Source: an uncultured Bacteroidales bacterium
GTDB lineage: Bacteria; Bacteroidota; Bacteroidia; Bacteroidales; F082
Assembly (NCBI GenBank): GCA_946184615.1
Contig: CAMHFN010000007.1
Location: 1-64,000, forward strand
Length of the DNA stretch: 64,000 nucleotides
Reading direction: 5' to 3'
A program made the translations under genes and the position numbers. The notes under the pieces are model-generated. The model saw only the letters and a list, made by a program, of their open reading frames with translations. It did not search any database and was not told where the DNA came from. Positions 17,647 through 26,546 of this stretch are shown here, piece by piece. Position 1 is the stretch's first letter. Each line of letters begins with the position of its first letter.

Positions 17647-19626
17647 TTATTTAACCACAAACTTCACGGTCTTGTCGAAGCCGTTAGCGCTGATGGTGCA
17701 GAAGTAGATGCCGCTCTTGAGGTCAACATTGATGGTGTTGGCACCCATGCTGAGGCGTTGGTTGAACTGTTTCACGGTTTGGCCAACGAGGTTGACGATG
17801 GTGATGGTGGCGTCAGCGTCAGAGGCTGATTTCACGATCACATAGTCAGTGGCGGGATTAGGATAGATGTTGTAAACCACATCCTTGGCCTCGTGATTGT
17901 TCACGCTGGCATAGTCGGATTCAACATGGATCTTGTCGACGGCGATGTTGTTGTCAGTGGCAGCGGTCTGAGTGCCGTTGCTGGGGATGTACCAACCGAG
18001 GTCGAAGTCATACTGATAGGAGAACCAGAATTCAGCATCTTGAGTGGTGTTGGCCACGGCATTGGTGAATGCGCAGTCAGCAGCGGAAAGTTCGAAGTTG
18101 ATGTCCTCGTCGAGGATGTCAACCAGCTGATCCCAGTAACCTTTGTCAACATTGCGGTAGCTGAGGCAGATGCTTCTCATGTAGTAAGGCTTGTTCTCGT
18201 TGACACGGCGCATGTCGGGAGTCGAGTAGGCGCAGGCGAGGTTGCCTTGCGGGTCGCATGACAGGGCCGGGTGACCGGAAGCGCCATAGAAACGTTGATA
18301 GTAGTCAGCAGCGACATCGGAGGTGTGGTAGAACTTGTCGTTGTCCCACTCGTAGTCGGCGAATCTCGGAATGAAACCGATCCACTTGGTGGTGTCGGAG
18401 TCTCTGATGATGTAGCCCGGATTCTCTTCATCAGGCCACCACAGACGGGCAGCGTGGTGAGGATTGCCATCGGGGGATTGGATGGGGCCGTCCATTTCGC
18501 TGTTCCAGTAAAGGATACCGTCAACAGCCATGCCATAGTAGTAGCTGTAGCTGGTGCCGAGTTCATCGTGGATCATTTCCAGGGTGTTCAGAGCTACGTG
18601 GACTGTACCACTGTTGTCCATGGTGAGGGTTCCACTCATAGGTCTGTACAGGGTGTCGGTGTAAACAGAGTTAGGATCGGTTTCCCAGTCGAGGCCTGCA
18701 TACGGGTCTTCCCAAACCAGGTATCTTTGCCAGGTGCGACCGTCGTCGGTGGATTTGAACATCAAGGTGTGGTAGTCAATGGCACCAGCATAAAGGATGG
18801 CCACGTTGTGACCGTTGGCGACGATGGCATAGTCATCAGCGCTGTAGTGGTCCATTTCTTCGTTGGTTTCGGCGAGAGGACCGTAGCTGATCTCCCAGTT
18901 TTCGGCATCCTCTGAACGGAGGTACACTTGATAGTGGTGGATCTCGCTGTCGCTCACGCTGTGTTGGATGTCACCAATCACGTGGATAATGTTGTGGTGG
19001 TCACCGGAAGTGGCGATTCTCGGCCAGCTGGCATCGTCATCATAGGGGAAACCTGCGGGGCTGATGGGCAGTTCACCTCTGTATTCCCATTCGCCTTCAC
19101 CGGCTTTCTCTCTGGTCCAGCAACGCATGGAAGCGTGGTTGATCAGGATTTCACCTTCATCACCCCAGCGGGCAATGCTCGGCCATCCAGTACGGGCATC
19201 CATGCTGGTTGAAGCCTCCAAGCGGTTGGTGGGTTGATCACCCCATTCACCGTCTTTGAAGTAGTTGTAACCTGTACCACGGTCAGACATGGAGGCGTTG
19301 TACTGGTGTGACATGGTAGCAGTCACAGCGACATCACCGTTAGGCATCTGGTACATACGGTTGCTGATGAAGTGGTTCGACTGGAGGTCGTAGGTGGTTG
19401 TCATGGCTTGGGCATCCTCCCAGTCATCCATTCTGTTAATAACCACACTGCGGGCAGCTTGAGGAGCATAGTTGGCTGCACTTTCCTCGGCAACGACTTC
19501 CTTGCCAATGGCCACTTTGTTCTTGTCAGCTCTGGCTGACCTGATCTCGCTCTTCAACATTCTTTCTTGCGCAAAGGCTGAGATACCCACAGCCAAAGCG
19601 AGCATGATGAATAAACTTTTTTTCAT
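17647..19626 (-). CDS. T9SS type A sorting domain-containing protein, Asp-box/sialidase-propeller-like
   Basis: Signal peptide; Asp-box KSTDDGRTW; C-terminal YNIYPNPATDYVIVKSASDADATITIVNLVGQTVKQFN...GIYFCTISANGFDKTVKFVVK. Confidence 0.85.
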   Translation of the reverse strand: MKKSLFIMLALAVGISAFAQERMLKSEIRSARADKNKVAIGKEVVAEESAANYAPQAARSVVINRMDDWEDAQAMTTTYDLQSNHFISNRMYQMPNGDVAVTATMSHQYNASMSDRGTGYNYFKDGEWGDQPTNRLEASTSMDARTGWPSIARWGDEGEILINHASMRCWTREKAGEGEWEYRGELPISPAGFPYDDDASWPRIATSGDHHNIIHVIGDIQHSVSDSEIHHYQVYLRSEDAENWEISYGPLAETNEEMDHYSADDYAIVANGHNVAILYAGAIDYHTLMFKSTDDGRTWQRYLVWEDPYAGLDWETDPNSVYTDTLYRPMSGTLTMDNSGTVHVALNTLEMIHDELGTSYSYYYGMAVDGILYWNSEMDGPIQSPDGNPHHAARLWWPDEENPGYIIRDSDTTKWIGFIPRFADYEWDNDKFYHTSDVAADYYQRFYGASGHPALSCDPQGNLACAYSTPDMRRVNENKPYYMRSICLSYRNVDKGYWDQLVDILDEDINFELSAADCAFTNAVANTTQDAEFWFSYQYDFDLGWYIPSNGTQTAATDNNIAVDKIHVESDYASVNNHEAKDVVYNIYPNPATDYVIVKSASDADATITIVNLVGQTVKQFNQRLSMGANTINVDLKSGIYFCTISANGFDKTVKFVVK

Positions 19627-19693
19627 GTTGTGATGATTTAAGTTAATGAATAGTTAGTGTTTTGAAATTTGTCTAAATCGTCATTTTATCGTG

Positions 19694-19701
19694 CAAAGAT
19701 A
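19694..19701 (-). promoter_or_regulatory. -7 element TATCTTTG for the 17647-19626 gene
   Basis: Reverse strand TTATCTTTGCACG. Confidence 0.55.
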
Positions 19702-19743
19702 ATAAAACTTTTTTATTGGTGTTTCTTTTTTGATTTTTTTTCT

Positions 19744-19751
19744 TACTTTTG
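19744..19751 (+). promoter_or_regulatory. -7 element TACTTTTG for the GH92 gene
   Basis: TAnnTTTG consensus, divergent from the minus-strand promoter at 19694. Confidence 0.5.
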
Positions 19752-19785
19752 ACCATAAATTAAATTGTAATGCAAAAACCCTGCC

Positions 19786-22671
19786 ATGAATCGTAATGTA
19801 TTCTTCTTGCTGCTGGTTACCTTGTTTTTCGCCTCCTGTAATCCCGTCGAGGTGAAGGAACCAGCCTCTTATGTCGATCCTTTTATCGGCACTGGCGGCC
19901 ACGGCCACACCTTCCCAGGGGCCACGGCGCCCTTCGGAATGATGCAGTTTAGCCCTGACACTCGCATGAACGATTGGGACGGATGCTCGGGCTACCACAC
20001 CTCCGACCACACCATCCTGGGCTTCAGTACGACCCACCTCAGCGGCACAGGCTGCTCCGACTATGGCGATTTCCGCTTCACCCCAGCCGTCGGCAACGAC
20101 ACCTGCTCAAGCTTCAGCCATGAGAATGAATGGGCCAAGCCAGGCTATTACTGCGTCGCATTCGACCATCCCAAAGTAATCACGGCCCTTGCGGCCGGCA
20201 ACCGTGTGGGCATCATGCGCTGCACCTTCCCCCAATCGGACCAAGCCAAACTGCTATTGAATATGGTGCAAGGGGTCAATGATGAATTTGTGTATGAATC
20301 CACACTCGATGTGGAATCCCCCACCGCCATCACCGGGTTCCGCCGTACCCGCGACTGGGCCAACGACCAATACCTCTATTTCTATGCGGAGTTCTCCAAG
20401 CCCATGAAGTCCTACGATGTCGATGAACAGCATAATGCCTCATTCGTCTTCGATACCGAAGAAGGCGAATCGGTCACCATGCGTATCGCTATCTCTCCCG
20501 TCGATGCCCAAGGAGCGAGAAACAATCTGAAAGCTGAACTCAACGACGGCGACTTCGACATCGATGCCCTGGCTGCTAAAACCTATGACCAATGGAACAC
20601 CGAGCTGAAACGTATCGAAGTGCAAGGCAAGGACGAGTCCGATATGAGGGTGTTCTACACCAACCTCTATCATGCCATGGTCGCGCCTAACCTCTTCTCC
20701 GATGCCGATGGCCGCTACCGTGCCCACGATCTGAAGGTCTATCACTCCGACCGTCCGGTCTACACCGTGTTCTCCTTGTGGGATACCTTCCGCAGCTTGC
20801 ATCCCCTGTTCAGTCTCATCCAACGTGAACGCACCACTGACTTTATTAATACCTTTATTAATAACTACCAAACCGATGCGGAACACATGTTGCCCATCTG
20901 GGAACTTGCTGGCAACGAAACGCATTGCATGATTGGCAACCATGCCATCCCTGTGATTGCCGATGCCTATTTCTGCGGGATCCAGGGCTTCGATGCCAAG
21001 CTGGCGTTGGAGGCCATGGCCAACTCCTCGCGGCAGGACCGCCGTGGCATGGGGGCCTATATGCAGTATGGCTTCATCCCCGTTGACAAAGAAGGGGAAG
21101 CCACCTCTAAGACGTTGGAATATGCCTACGACGACTGGTGCGTGGGCCGGTTGGCGGAGGCCCTGGGCGAAACCGACATCGCCAACGAGTTCTACCAACG
21201 TGCCCAAGCCTACAAGAACCTCTATAATCCCACCAACCAGTTCTTCCAAGGCCGTCGCAACGGTGGCTTCATGCAACCTTTCGACCCCACGCAGGTCAAC
21301 TTCACCCTCACCGAAGCCAACACTTGGCAGTATAACTTCTTCGTGCCACAGGACATCAACGGTCATATCGACCTGATGGGCGGCCCCGAGGCCTACGGCA
21401 AGAAACTCGATGCCCTTTTCACGGCCTCCAGCAAACTGTCAGGCCGCGAACAACCGGATATCACGGGGCTCATCGGACAATATGCCCACGGCAACGAGCC
21501 GAGCCATAATACCGTGTATATGTACGACTTCATCGGACAGCCCACCAAGACTCAGAACTATGTGAAGCAGGTGCTGGATGAGTTCTATACCGACGAACGC
21601 GACGGTCTCTGTGGCAACGAGGATTGCGGCCAGATGTCGGCTTGGGGAGTCTTCTCCGCTTTGGGATTCTATCCTGCTACGCCGGCTTCAGGCTATTATG
21701 TGCTGGGCCTCCCTCGTTTCGAGAAGGCAACTCTCAACCTCGACAATGGCAAGCAGTTCACGGTGAAAGCCAAGAACTTGACCCCGCAAAATGGCTACGT
21801 GAAGTCGGTGACCCTCAATGGCCAACCGTTGCAACGTAGCTACATCACCTTCGACGAGGTCTACCATGGGGGTGAGCTGGTGTTCACCATGACCGATGCC
21901 CCTGACTCACCCTGGGCTACTCAGTTGGAGAACTGCCCCGTGTTGCGTATCCCTGGGGAGAGCATCCTGGTGGTGCCGGCCATCAACGCGGAGTCGAACA
22001 CGTTCTTCGATAGCGTGGCAGTGTCCATGAGCCATCCCGTGGAAGGCACGGTGATCTACTATACCCTCGATGGAAGTGCCCCCGATGCCCATAGCATGGT
22101 TTACACCAAGCCCATCACCTTGCGTCAGAGCACTACGGTCCGTGCCGCAGCCTTACAAGGCGACCGCTGGAGCTGTGCCGTCGATGCCGATTTCTATTAC
22201 ATCGACGCGAAACGTGCCGTCAAGCTGGATCACCCCTATTCCAACCAGTATGAGGCGGGTGGCTTGAAAGCCCTCATCGACCACCAACGTGGCGGCGAGA
22301 ATTTCCGTACAGGCGTGTGGCAGGGCTACCATGGCGTCGACCTCGTGGCTACCGTCGACCTGGGTGCCAAGCAGAAGGTGAACCGCCTCGCGGGGAGCTT
22401 CCTGCAAGAACAAGGCTCGTGGATCTTCATGCCTAGCGAAGTGGAGTTCTTCGTCTCTGATGACGGCAAACGCTTCCGTAGCGTGGGTAAGGTGATGAAC
22501 ACCATCCCCGTCGACGAGGAGGACCCCGTCATCCAAGAGTTGGAGGTGCGTCCGCGTTGCGAGACCCGTTACGTGAAGATGGCGGCCAAGACCATCGGCA
22601 CCTGCCCCGACTGGCATGTGGGTGCCGGCCAACCGGCTTGGCTCTTCTGCGACGAATTTGTCATCGAATAA
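19786..22671 (+). CDS. GH92 family glycosyl hydrolase (alpha-mannosidase-like) with chitobiase-C-like and F5/8-C-like C-terminal domains
   Basis: YVDPFIGTGGHGHTFPGATAPFGMMQFSPDT, LSGTGCSDYGDFRF, NEPSHNTVYMYDF, DGLCGNEDCGQMSAWGVFSALGFYP; C-terminal VEGTVIYYTLDGSAPD plus discoidin-like module. Confidence 0.94.
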   Translation: MNRNVFFLLLVTLFFASCNPVEVKEPASYVDPFIGTGGHGHTFPGATAPFGMMQFSPDTRMNDWDGCSGYHTSDHTILGFSTTHLSGTGCSDYGDFRFTPAVGNDTCSSFSHENEWAKPGYYCVAFDHPKVITALAAGNRVGIMRCTFPQSDQAKLLLNMVQGVNDEFVYESTLDVESPTAITGFRRTRDWANDQYLYFYAEFSKPMKSYDVDEQHNASFVFDTEEGESVTMRIAISPVDAQGARNNLKAELNDGDFDIDALAAKTYDQWNTELKRIEVQGKDESDMRVFYTNLYHAMVAPNLFSDADGRYRAHDLKVYHSDRPVYTVFSLWDTFRSLHPLFSLIQRERTTDFINTFINNYQTDAEHMLPIWELAGNETHCMIGNHAIPVIADAYFCGIQGFDAKLALEAMANSSRQDRRGMGAYMQYGFIPVDKEGEATSKTLEYAYDDWCVGRLAEALGETDIANEFYQRAQAYKNLYNPTNQFFQGRRNGGFMQPFDPTQVNFTLTEANTWQYNFFVPQDINGHIDLMGGPEAYGKKLDALFTASSKLSGREQPDITGLIGQYAHGNEPSHNTVYMYDFIGQPTKTQNYVKQVLDEFYTDERDGLCGNEDCGQMSAWGVFSALGFYPATPASGYYVLGLPRFEKATLNLDNGKQFTVKAKNLTPQNGYVKSVTLNGQPLQRSYITFDEVYHGGELVFTMTDAPDSPWATQLENCPVLRIPGESILVVPAINAESNTFFDSVAVSMSHPVEGTVIYYTLDGSAPDAHSMVYTKPITLRQSTTVRAAALQGDRWSCAVDADFYYIDAKRAVKLDHPYSNQYEAGGLKALIDHQRGGENFRTGVWQGYHGVDLVATVDLGAKQKVNRLAGSFLQEQGSWIFMPSEVEFFVSDDGKRFRSVGKVMNTIPVDEEDPVIQELEVRPRCETRYVKMAAKTIGTCPDWHVGAGQPAWLFCDEFVIE

Positions 22672-22697
22672 TTTTTTAATATTCAATTTTTAACAAT

Positions 22698-23915
22698 ATG
22701 AAAGATTCAATCGTAATCCTCGCCGGCGGCGGTCCGGCTCCTGGAATCAACACGGTGATCAGCACTGTGGCAAAGACCTTCCTCAAAGACGGCTATCGCG
22801 TCCTGGGTCTTCATGATGGGTATAAAAACCTCTTCCGTCCCGAAAAAGAAGTGGATGAAATCGACTTCATCTGGGCGGATGAAATCCAAAAACAAGGGGG
22901 CTCGGCGCTTCGTATGAGCCGGTATAAACCGAAAAACGAGGAGTTCAACCCGGATTTCTTCGTGCAAAACAACATCAAGCTCCTCGTCACCATCGGTGGC
23001 GACGACACCGCTTCCACGGCCAACCGCATCTCCAAGTATCTGCGTGACAATAACGTGCCCATCCAGAACATCCATGTGCCCAAGACCATCGACAACGACT
23101 TGCCGCTGCCTGATGGCAACCCGACGTTTGGTTACTACTCCGCTAAGGATGCCGCTGTGCATCTCGTGCAGACTGTCTACGAAGACGCCCGCACCAGCGG
23201 CAACTGGTTTGTGCTCTCTGCCATGGGTCGCGAGGCGGGTCACCTGGCCTTCGGCATGACCTCGGCCTGCCATTGCCCGATGGTCATCATCCCTGAGATG
23301 TTCAATAAGGCGGAGGTCACCCTCGATGCCATCGTCAACCTCATGGTCAGCTCCATCGTGAAGCGCAAGCTCCTGGGCGTGAACTATGGCGTCATCATCA
23401 TTAGCGAGGGTGTGTTCCACTTCATGACTGACGAGGAAATCGAGAAATCGGGTGTGGCTTTCACCTACGATGAGCACGGCCATCCTGAGCTGGGCAACGT
23501 GAGCAAGGCGCACATCTTCAACTTGCTGCTGCAGCAACGGTTGAAGCTCCTTGGCCTCAACGTGAAGAGCCGTCCAGTGGAAATCGGCTACGGCATCCGC
23601 TGCGTGCAACCCAACGGCTATGATTTGACGTACTGCTCGCTGCTGGGTTATGGGGTCAAGAAACTCTTCCTGCAAGGAGTCACGGGTGCCATGGTCACCA
23701 CCAATCCCAAAGGTGAGATTATCCCGTTGTATCTGAAAGATGTCGAGGATGAAAACGGCAAGATCAAACCTCGTTTGGTCAACCTCAACGGTCCGAAGGC
23801 GGAACTCATCTTCAACGAAGGGTTGCAGTACCTCAAGCCTGAAGACTACGAGGCTGCAAAACACTATCTCCCCGAACCTGAACAATACGATTTCAAGAAA
23901 ATCCTGAAGTGGTAA
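22698..23915 (+). CDS. Phosphofructokinase family protein, predicted PPi-dependent
   Basis: ILAGGGPAPGINTVIS, TIGGDDTASTAN, PKTIDNDLPL, FVLSAMGREAGHLAFG. Confidence 0.92.
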   Translation: MKDSIVILAGGGPAPGINTVISTVAKTFLKDGYRVLGLHDGYKNLFRPEKEVDEIDFIWADEIQKQGGSALRMSRYKPKNEEFNPDFFVQNNIKLLVTIGGDDTASTANRISKYLRDNNVPIQNIHVPKTIDNDLPLPDGNPTFGYYSAKDAAVHLVQTVYEDARTSGNWFVLSAMGREAGHLAFGMTSACHCPMVIIPEMFNKAEVTLDAIVNLMVSSIVKRKLLGVNYGVIIISEGVFHFMTDEEIEKSGVAFTYDEHGHPELGNVSKAHIFNLLLQQRLKLLGLNVKSRPVEIGYGIRCVQPNGYDLTYCSLLGYGVKKLFLQGVTGAMVTTNPKGEIIPLYLKDVEDENGKIKPRLVNLNGPKAELIFNEGLQYLKPEDYEAAKHYLPEPEQYDFKKILKW

Positions 23916-23945
23916 AGAAGGGGAGGAGATGTCAAGGTTTTTATT

Positions 23946-23980
23946 AAGAATTAGAGAATTAGCCTAATTCTCTAATTCTT
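23946..23980. terminator. 16-bp perfect inverted repeat between convergent genes
   Basis: AAGAATTAGAGAATTA-GCC-TAATTCTCTAATTCTT; AT-rich, so terminator function is inferred. Confidence 0.55.
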
Positions 23981-24008
23981 GACATAAAAAGTCTTGAAGG
24001 AGTCCTTT

Positions 24009-24845
24009 TTATTGGATCTTTTGGTAAATCAACTCGATTACCTTGGCCTTGGCATCCTCAATCAGGCTCTCGTCGGTGGGGAAGGGCACGGGCTGTTGCT
24101 TCATCCGTTCCAAAGTCTGTTCCGAGCAAGCCTCGCGTGAGCCTTCGATGGTGGTATAGGTGTAGTTGAAGTTGGAGGTCATCTCGTAAGGGTAGGCCAG
24201 AAGGAGCCGTTTGCTCCTTGGGTCGACGAAGACGACTTTGCCTTTTACGGTGGCGCTCTTGCTGAGGTTGTGGTCGGTCACCGTGGCAGTCAACCCTTCG
24301 CGGGTCTCCTTGAAGCTCACTGTCTCATCGCGGTTGGGCCCGGCGTGTTGGTGGAACACCTCCAGGTGCATCATCCGGCTCAAGTCGCCATACCTACGGG
24401 CTATCGATTTCAGTTTGAAGTCGTTCAGCTGACTGTTGTCGCGGTTGACACGCTCCAAATCTCTGATGAGATGGTCGGTTAGGTCAAGGTCGGGCGATGG
24501 GGCACTGAGCGTCTGGCTGATCTTCGCTGTCAGATAGGTCTCGGCCTTGTTGCGTGCTTGGGTCAGCTCCTCGTCGAGGTCGAGTGGAACATAGCGGAGG
24601 CTGCGTCTCACTTCCTCAGGGAAGCGGGCCATCTCGTCGCTACGTCCTTTGATGCTGCAATAACGCTCAAAGATCTCGGGCCAGATCTCGGGTTTCCCTG
24701 TGGCTTTCAGTTCTTGAATCCGCTCATGGTCGGCTTGGTTGGCTTGATGATACGCCACGCCGGTTTTATACAGTCTCTTGTTGGTGTTGCATGAGGTGGC
24801 CAGTAAGCAGGCCAGCAATGCTATCGGTACGATAAGGTGTTTCAT
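24009..24845 (-). CDS. Putative lipoprotein of unknown function
   Basis: Signal peptide with lipobox LLATSC; no family recognised. Confidence 0.7.
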   Translation of the reverse strand: MKHLIVPIALLACLLATSCNTNKRLYKTGVAYHQANQADHERIQELKATGKPEIWPEIFERYCSIKGRSDEMARFPEEVRRSLRYVPLDLDEELTQARNKAETYLTAKISQTLSAPSPDLDLTDHLIRDLERVNRDNSQLNDFKLKSIARRYGDLSRMMHLEVFHQHAGPNRDETVSFKETREGLTATVTDHNLSKSATVKGKVVFVDPRSKRLLLAYPYEMTSNFNYTYTTIEGSREACSEQTLERMKQQPVPFPTDESLIEDAKAKVIELIYQKIQ

Positions 24846-24903
24846 GGTCGTTTTGTTTTCACAAAAAACTAAATTAGTACAAATATCGCACCAAAATAAT
24901 CCC

Positions 24904-24911
24904 TATTTTTG
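24904..24911 (+). promoter_or_regulatory. -7 element TATTTTTG, 4 nt before the GTG of the prenyl synthase gene
   Basis: CCTATTTTTGCCTTGTGGAAAAG. Confidence 0.5.
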
Positions 24912-24915
24912 CCTT

Positions 24916-25887
24916 GTGGAAAAGATACAACAACTGAAAGAACGATTTGATGCTTTCATTAAGGGTGTCGAGTTTGTGAAGCGTCCCCAAGGACTTTACG
25001 AACCGGTGGCGTATACCGTACTTCAGAAGGGCAAACGCCTTCGTCCCATGCTGTGCTTGTTGGCTTGCGACCTTTTCGGGGGCGAGTATCACGAGGCCGA
25101 ATATCCCGCTTTAGCCTTGGAGACAGCGCATAATTCCACCTTGATTCACGACGATATCATGGACCAATCACCCATCCGTCGTGGCATGGAGACCGTTTAC
25201 AAGAAATGGGACACCAACCAGGCCATTCTTTCGGGTGATGCGGCTTTGGGGATGGCTTTCGATTTCGCTATGCGCACCCATCGTCCCGTGGAGACGCTCT
25301 CGTTGTTGACCCATGCCATGCTCGAAATTGATGAAGGGCAGCAGATGGACATGGAATTTGAAACGCGAAAAGAAGTGAGCATCCCCGAATATTTGGAGAT
25401 GATCCGGCTTAAGACAGCGGTGCTCATGGCCACAAGTCTCCAAATCGGTGCAGTAGTGGCTGGCGCCGATGATGACGACCAGCGTCATCTTTACGATTTT
25501 GGCATCGGCATCGGCATGGCCTTCCAACTGCAAGACGACATCCTCGATTGTTACAGCGATGTGTCGGTGTTCGGAAAGGTGACGGGCGTGGATATCGTTG
25601 AAAACAAAAAAACGTTGATGTACTTGAAAGCCCTCGAACTGGCTTCACCGGAACAAAAAGAACGGCTGATGGCTTTGTTCTCGGGAGAGGTCTCACTCCA
25701 CCCTCAACGCAAAATCGATGAGGTGATTGCCCTTTACGACGATCTCGGAGTCAAGGCAGAAGTGGAGCGTTTGATGGCTGACTATTACCGCCAGGCCTAT
25801 GCGGCTCTGGAGGCGGTGAAGCTCCCTGAGGAACGAAAGATCCATCTTCGGCGTTACGCTGAAATGCTTTCAGGCAGAAATAAATAA
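24916..25887 (+). CDS. Polyprenyl synthetase family protein (GTG start)
   Basis: LQKGKRLRPMLCLLACDLFGG, LIHDDIMDQSPIRRGMETVYKKW, FQLQDDILDCYSD; the ORF track start 24778 reaches into the divergent gene, GTG 24916 gives VEKIQQLKERFD. Confidence 0.92.
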   Translation: MEKIQQLKERFDAFIKGVEFVKRPQGLYEPVAYTVLQKGKRLRPMLCLLACDLFGGEYHEAEYPALALETAHNSTLIHDDIMDQSPIRRGMETVYKKWDTNQAILSGDAALGMAFDFAMRTHRPVETLSLLTHAMLEIDEGQQMDMEFETRKEVSIPEYLEMIRLKTAVLMATSLQIGAVVAGADDDDQRHLYDFGIGIGMAFQLQDDILDCYSDVSVFGKVTGVDIVENKKTLMYLKALELASPEQKERLMALFSGEVSLHPQRKIDEVIALYDDLGVKAEVERLMADYYRQAYAALEAVKLPEERKIHLRRYAEMLSGRNK

Positions 25888-25889
25888 AA

Positions 25890-25924
25890 AAACAGGCTTG
25901 ATTTTTTTTCAAGCCTGTTTTTTT
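25890..25924. terminator. Bidirectional intrinsic terminator
   Basis: AAAAAACAGGCTTGA-N7-TCAAGCCTGTTTTTTT between convergent genes. Confidence 0.85.
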
Positions 25925-25941
25925 GTCATTGAAAAGCGATC

Positions 25942-26430
25942 TTATCTGTTGGCTTTTCCGTTGTCCTTGGTGGTAGTGGCTTTACCGACTTGGGGCTTGG
26001 GAGGGATCACTCTGGCAGGTTCTTTAGTGGGAGCCTTGCTGGTTTTGTCATCCTTCAGGGCTTCTGCTTTTGCTTTTTCTTCAGCAGCTTTGGTGTCGGC
26101 TACTTTAGGATCCTTTCCAGTGCTGTTCTTGGAGGTGATGTTCTTGCCCGTGTTGACGGTGGTGCCGGCGTTGTTTTCTTTGTTCTTGTCGGAGGTACCC
26201 ACACCGATTGCGGTGCTGGCATTTGCTGAACCGCTGCCCTTCATGTCAATCTTGGTCTTGGTCTTCTTGGCAGGAGTAGCCTTCTTTTCAATAGTGGCCT
26301 TCTTTTCAGTGGGTTGAACTTTGAAAGTCTTTTCAGGCTTCTGAGGAGTAGCTGTTCTTTCTTGAGCGTTGAGGTTGGCGATTCCGATGGTGAAGAGAGC
26401 CATAACACCGAGTACTAATGCTTTTTTCAT
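25942..26430 (-). CDS. Secreted low-complexity Lys/Thr/Ala-rich protein
   Basis: MKKALVLGVMALFTIGIANLNAQ signal peptide, mature part dominated by K/T/A/P/E/G. Confidence 0.6.
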   Translation of the reverse strand: MKKALVLGVMALFTIGIANLNAQERTATPQKPEKTFKVQPTEKKATIEKKATPAKKTKTKIDMKGSGSANASTAIGVGTSDKNKENNAGTTVNTGKNITSKNSTGKDPKVADTKAAEEKAKAEALKDDKTSKAPTKEPARVIPPKPQVGKATTTKDNGKANR

Positions 26431-26481
26431 AATGTTGAATTTTTAATTGTTAATAAATTGAGTTTTGAATGTTCTGTCTTG

Positions 26482-26489
26482 CAAAAATA
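26482..26489 (-). promoter_or_regulatory. -7 element TATTTTTG for the 25942-26430 gene
   Basis: Reverse strand TTGTATTTTTGCAAG. Confidence 0.55.
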
Positions 26490-26546
26490 CAATATCCGTA
26501 CCAAAAAATCAAATTCCGAAAAAAAATTTAAAAAAAAATTAAAAAT

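Noticed and set aside
22707-23885. 392-aa minus-strand ORF opposite the PFK gene
   Set aside because: Antisense shadow ORF.
24778-24915. N-terminal extension of the polyprenyl synthetase ORF
   Set aside because: Overlaps the divergent lipoprotein gene and its promoter region; GTG at 24916 gives a normal family N-terminus.
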